Shown here: one piece after another, positions 22,316-24,921 of the stretch
Position numbering within the stretch: the stretch's first letter is position 1
Layout: the number at the start of each line of letters is the position of its first letter
Assembly: GCA_016178435.1 (NCBI GenBank)
Contig: JACOTK010000220.1
Location: forward strand, 1-24,921
Source: Actinomycetota bacterium
GTDB lineage: Bacteria; Actinomycetota; Acidimicrobiia; Acidimicrobiales; CADCSY01
DNA length: 24,921 bases
Reading direction: 5' to 3'
Made by a program: the position numbers and the translations under genes
Notes under the pieces: model-generated
What the model was told of the DNA's origin: nothing
Seen by the model: the letters and a program-made list of their open reading frames with translations, nothing else
Database searches by the model: none

Positions 22316-22540
22316 TTACTTGTATCGATAGGTGATGCGGCCTCGAGTGAGGTCATACGGCGTCAGCTCCACTTGAACACGATCGCCGGGCAGGATGCGG
22401 ATGTAGTGCATCCTCATCTTTCCCGATATGTGGGCGAGCACCTCGTGACCATTGTCCAGCTCGACCCTGAACATCGCATTTGGAAGGGATTCGGTGACCT
22501 TTCCTTCCAGGACGATCGCATCTTCTTTGGGCTTCGGCAG
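22316..22540 (-). CDS. infA: Translation initiation factor IF-1 with an apparent CTG start
   Basis: 74 residues counted from CTG. The sequence (L/M)PKPKEDAIVLEGKVTESLPN, then AMFRVELDNGHEVLAHISGK and PYDLTRGRITYRYK is a full IF-1, an OB-fold protein bound in the ribosomal A site. Homologues usually begin MxKxxxxIxxEG, so residue 1 falls exactly on the CTG at 22540-22538. GAGGAGG at 22554-22548 lies 7 nt upstream, ideal for that CTG. Upstream in frame I find no ATG, GTG or TTG; the next ATG inside is residue 23, within the OB fold. An ATT six codons upstream of the CTG lacks the spacing. The gene has its own promoter and a 72-nt leader. Identity is certain; the start codon is inferred. Confidence 0.95.
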   Translation of the reverse strand: MPKPKEDAIVLEGKVTESLPNAMFRVELDNGHEVLAHISGKMRMHYIRILPGDRVQVELTPYDLTRGRITYRYK

Positions 22541-22547
22541 TGTGAGA

Positions 22548-22554
22548 CCTCCTC
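22548..22554 (-). promoter_or_regulatory. Strong Shine-Dalgarno that fixes the infA start at CTG
   Basis: GAGGAGG (22554-22548), complementary to the 16S 3' end, is followed by a 7-nt spacer and CTG at 22540. No other usable start codon is at the right distance. Confidence 0.75.
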
Positions 22555-22618
22555 GAGGAATCGAGCTTGATGGGAGAGGCTCACCGCGCGCGGTAAAGCC
22601 CCTTCAGGGCAAGGAGAG

Positions 22619-22647
22619 AGCATAGCCGCCCTGGAGATGGGTTCCAA
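22619..22647 (-). promoter_or_regulatory. Promoter of the infA-rpmJ-rpsM-rpsK-rpsD-rpoA-rplQ-truA operon
   Basis: TTGGAA (22647-22642), a 17-bp spacer and TATGCT (22624-22619) on the minus strand. It lies in the 118-nt gap between map and infA. Start predicted near 22612, leader about 72 nt. One of the best promoter matches in the window. Confidence 0.65.
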
Positions 22648-22658
22648 AAGAAACGGCG

Positions 22659-23399
22659 TCATGGAAGGGTCAGCACTTCCGGACCATGGTCCAGGATGGC
22701 AATCGTGTGCTCGAAATGAGCCGAGAGCGCACCGTCGGCGGTCACGACGCCCCAACCGTCGTCGAGGAGCCGGGTGCCGTAATCGCCCGCATTGACCATG
22801 GGCTCGACCGCAAAGACATTGCCCGGCCGGAGCTTCGGACCTCGCCCTCCCGGCCCGTAGTTGGGGACCTCGGGCTTCTCGTGCATCTCGGTGCCGATGG
22901 CATGACCGACATACTCACGCACGACGGAGAAACCGGCCGCCTCGGCAACTTCCTGCACCGCCTGACCGATGTCGGAGATCCGGTTGCCCTCGTACATCTG
23001 CGCGATGCCGGCGGTGAGACTCGCCTCGGTGACATCGATGAGCCGCTGGGCCTCCGAGGCGATGGAACCCACCCCCACCGTAAAGGCTGCGTCACCGTGG
23101 TAGCCCTGGATGATGGCGCCGCAGTCGATCGAGATGATGTCACCCTCGACCAGGACGGTGTCGTTCGGAATGCCGTGGACGATCATGTCATTGGGAGATG
23201 CGCAGATGACCGCCGGGAAACCGTGGTAACCCAAGAAGTTTGATCGCGCCCCGCGCCGGTCGAGGACATCGCGACCGACGCGGTCGAGGTCAAGCGTCGT
23301 GACACCGGGACGGATTGCCATCCGGATGCACTCGTGCATCTCGGCGACGACCTTGCCCGCCTTGCGCATCTTCGCGATCTCGTCAGCGGAACGACGCAC
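22659..23399 (-). CDS. map: Methionine aminopeptidase, type I
   Basis: 246 residues. It removes the initiator methionine from nascent proteins. The five metal ligands are D92 (ISIDCG), D103 (YHGDAAFT), H166 (GHAIGTEMHE), E199 (AVEPM) and E230 (AHFEHT), with the active-site H75 in IVHGIP. No N-terminal SH3-binding or zinc extension, so the short type Ia/Ib form. GTG at 23399 with AGGGG upstream, 21 nt after adk. Downstream the infA promoter begins 12 nt after its stop. Confidence 0.97.
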   Translation of the reverse strand: MRRSADEIAKMRKAGKVVAEMHECIRMAIRPGVTTLDLDRVGRDVLDRRGARSNFLGYHGFPAVICASPNDMIVHGIPNDTVLVEGDIISIDCGAIIQGYHGDAAFTVGVGSIASEAQRLIDVTEASLTAGIAQMYEGNRISDIGQAVQEVAEAAGFSVVREYVGHAIGTEMHEKPEVPNYGPGGRGPKLRPGNVFAVEPMVNAGDYGTRLLDDGWGVVTADGALSAHFEHTIAILDHGPEVLTLP

Positions 23400-23420
23400 G
23401 GAAACCCCTGCCGGCGCGCG

Positions 23421-24089
23421 TCATCGGTGCTGCTCCCGGCGCTGGTCGATCACCGAGAAGAGACGAGCGCTGACCTCATCGGGGTCCCCCAACCCGTCGA
23501 CGGTCGCAAGCAGATCGCGCTCCGTGAACCATGCGGTCAACGGGGCGGTCTCGCGCTCGTAGATGGCCAACCGGCGCTCGATGGCCTCGGTGGTGTCATC
23601 GGCCCGCTGGACCACATCGCCACGACAGCTGTCGCAGACCCAACCGAACTTCGGCGGCCGCTCCACCGAGTAGTTGGCGCCACAATCGGTGCACACCCGG
23701 CGACCGGCCAGGCGAGCAAGAACCACTTCCGTCGGGACGACAAGATCAACGACCAGGTCGATGCACCGAGGAGCGGTGATCTCCATCAAGGTCGTGGCCT
23801 GACCCACCGTGCGCGGGAACCCATCGAGAATGAAGCCCCTGGTGCGAGTGTCATCGCGTTCCAGGCGCTCGTTGATGATTCCCAGGATCACATCATCAGG
23901 CAACAGATTGCCCTCCTGCATGAATGCCTTGGCCTTGAGACCGAACTCGGTCTGCTCGCGAACCGCTGCCCGCAGGATGTCCCCTGTCGAGATGTGGGGC
24001 ACCACGTAGTGATGCGACAGACGAATGCATTGCGTACCCTTGCCGGCGCCCTGGCGACCGAGCATCACGAGGCGGGCCCCCGGAATCAC
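23421..24089 (-). CDS. adk: Adenylate kinase with a four-cysteine zinc LID
   Basis: 222 residues. ATP + AMP to 2 ADP. VMLGRQGAGKGTQ (8-20) is the P-loop, HISTGDILR (32-40) the AMP site and GFILDGFPRT (85-94) the central signature. The LID has C133, C136, C152 and C155 (CTDC...CDSC), a structural zinc site of the long form. Many actinobacterial Adk proteins that I recall are the short form without such a LID. Start GTG at 24089, preceded by AGGGTGA. V8 followed by M9 would be too short at the P-loop. It follows secY by 73 nt, the common secY-adk-map order. Confidence 0.96.
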   Translation of the reverse strand: MIPGARLVMLGRQGAGKGTQCIRLSHHYVVPHISTGDILRAAVREQTEFGLKAKAFMQEGNLLPDDVILGIINERLERDDTRTRGFILDGFPRTVGQATTLMEITAPRCIDLVVDLVVPTEVVLARLAGRRVCTDCGANYSVERPPKFGWVCDSCRGDVVQRADDTTEAIERRLAIYERETAPLTAWFTERDLLATVDGLGDPDEVSARLFSVIDQRREQHR

Positions 24090-24162
24090 CGGTTCACCCT
24101 GATGTTGACAGCCTCTGCCAAGCTCCTACGCGTCACGACGCGTCCGACCACCGGAGCCACTG

Positions 24163-24921
24163 TTACTTCAGGAAGCTTTCGTAGTTGCGCATCATGAGTT
24201 GGCTGTCGATCTGCTTCATGGTCTCCAGGGCAACACCCACGGCAATCAACAGGGAGATGCCCCCGAACCCACCGAAGCGGTTGATCTGCCAAAGGGCGAG
24301 CATGAAGGCAGGCAGCAGGGCAACCGAGGCGATGAACAACGCCCCCGGCAGATTGATACGGGAAACGATCTTCTGCAGATACTGCTCGGTTTGGGGCCCG
24401 GGACGGATGCCGGGAATGAAGCCCCCCTGCTTGCGCAAGGTATCGGCCTGTTTGACGGGATCGAAGGTGATCGCCGAATAGAAGTAGGCAAAGAAGACGA
24501 TCAGCACGCCATAGACGGCAATGTAGACAAAGTTGTCGGGAGCCAACAGGTTGTCGTTGATGAAGTTGCGGATCGAATCCCAGAATCCCCCGGTGGGTAG
24601 AATGTTGGAGAGCAGAACCGGTAGATAGAGCACCGAGCTCGCAAAGATGATCGGCACGACGCCGGACTGATTCACCTTGAGCGGGATGTAGCTACTTTGC
24701 CCGCTCGTCATCCGGCGTCCCACAACCCGTTTCGCGAACTGGACCGGAATTCGTCGCTGGCCCTGCTCGACAACGATCACCGCCACCATCACCCCGATCG
24801 CAAGCGCGATGAGAACCGCGAAGATCACGTTGCCTTCCTCCGCTCGCAAGGCCGACCCCTGATAGGGAATACCGCTGACCACCGAGGAGAAGATCAGCAA
24901 GGACATGCCATTGCCAATGCC
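24163..24921 (-). CDS. secY: Protein translocase subunit SecY (C-terminal part, cut by window edge)
   Basis: 252 C-terminal residues of about 430. The reading continues off the right edge (GIGNGMSLLIF is the first visible part, the conserved GIGNGxSLIIF segment). It is the channel-forming membrane subunit of SecYEG. Hydrophobic segments are visible at NVIFAVLIALAIGVMVAVIV, VVPIIFASSVLYLPVLLSN, FVYIAVYGVLIVFFAYFYSA and ALFIASVALLPAFMLALW, plus GISLLIAVGVALETMKQ. The cytosolic loop with RRMTSGQSSYIPLKVNQSG (ribosome and SecA contact) and DPVKQADTLRKQGGFIPGIRPG are typical. First gene of secY-adk-map as seen. Confidence 0.98.
   Translation of the reverse strand, partial: GIGNGMSLLIFSSVVSGIPYQGSALRAEEGNVIFAVLIALAIGVMVAVIVVEQGQRRIPVQFAKRVVGRRMTSGQSSYIPLKVNQSGVVPIIFASSVLYLPVLLSNILPTGGFWDSIRNFINDNLLAPDNFVYIAVYGVLIVFFAYFYSAITFDPVKQADTLRKQGGFIPGIRPGPQTEQYLQKIVSRINLPGALFIASVALLPAFMLALWQINRFGGFGGISLLIAVGVALETMKQIDSQLMMRNYESFLK

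Overview
The window is high-GC, gene-dense bacterial chromosome, and almost everything is read from the minus strand. Gene order and content point to an Actinomycetota genome. The order secY-adk-map-infA-rpmJ-rpsM-rpsK-rpsD-rpoA-rplQ-truA, then rplM-rpsI-glmM-glmS-acpS-nnr-alr-(udg)-tsaE-tsaB-rimI-tsaD-groES-groEL, then a GuaB3-type IMP dehydrogenase relative, follows the block I know from mycobacteria (Rv3410c to Rv3462c). The unusual GlmS, the small 56-residue protein and the C4-zinc adenylate kinase suggest a deep lineage such as Acidimicrobiia. That placement is inference.

Layout from right to left, in the direction of transcription. 24921-22659 holds the C-terminal part of SecY, Adk and methionine aminopeptidase. 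At 22647-22619 a good promoter starts the infA-rpmJ-rpsM-rpsK-rpsD-rpoA-rplQ-truA operon, which ends at 18424. The plus-strand thiolase at 17127-18296 sits between truA and rplM with its own promoter, RBS and strong terminator. A TTGTGA-18-TATGCT promoter at 17040-17011 starts rplM-rpsI-glmM-glmS-acpS (16926-10819). A 177-bp spacer with a four-copy 11-bp repeat separates acpS from nnr, a CBS-domain gene, alr, a family 4 uracil-DNA glycosylase, tsaE, tsaB, rimI and tsaD (10641-4221), nearly all joined by 1-4 nt overlaps. groES-groEL follows under a CIRCE operator (4110-2161) and ends at a bidirectional terminator shared with a convergent plus-strand thioesterase (1549-1998). The thioesterase diverges from a 56-residue protein, a CoA-type Nudix hydrolase and guaB3 (1499-1, cut by the window edge).

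Functionally the window combines translation and transcription core genes, amino-sugar and cell-wall precursor supply (GlmM, GlmS, Alr), the tRNA t6A machinery (TsaB, TsaD, TsaE), NAD(P)HX and nucleotide repair or housekeeping (Nnr, UDG, Nudix), and HrcA-type heat-shock control of GroESL.

No mobile element, CRISPR array, tRNA or rRNA was found. The points most worth a second look are: (1) a 1152-residue GlmS homologue with a ~145-residue insertion right after the catalytic cysteine and a ~300-residue C-terminal extension, at the normal glmS locus; (2) infA with no ATG, GTG or TTG start and an apparent CTG start behind an ideal Shine-Dalgarno; (3) several likely leaderless promoters; (4) two different four-copy tandem repeats in intergenic DNA.
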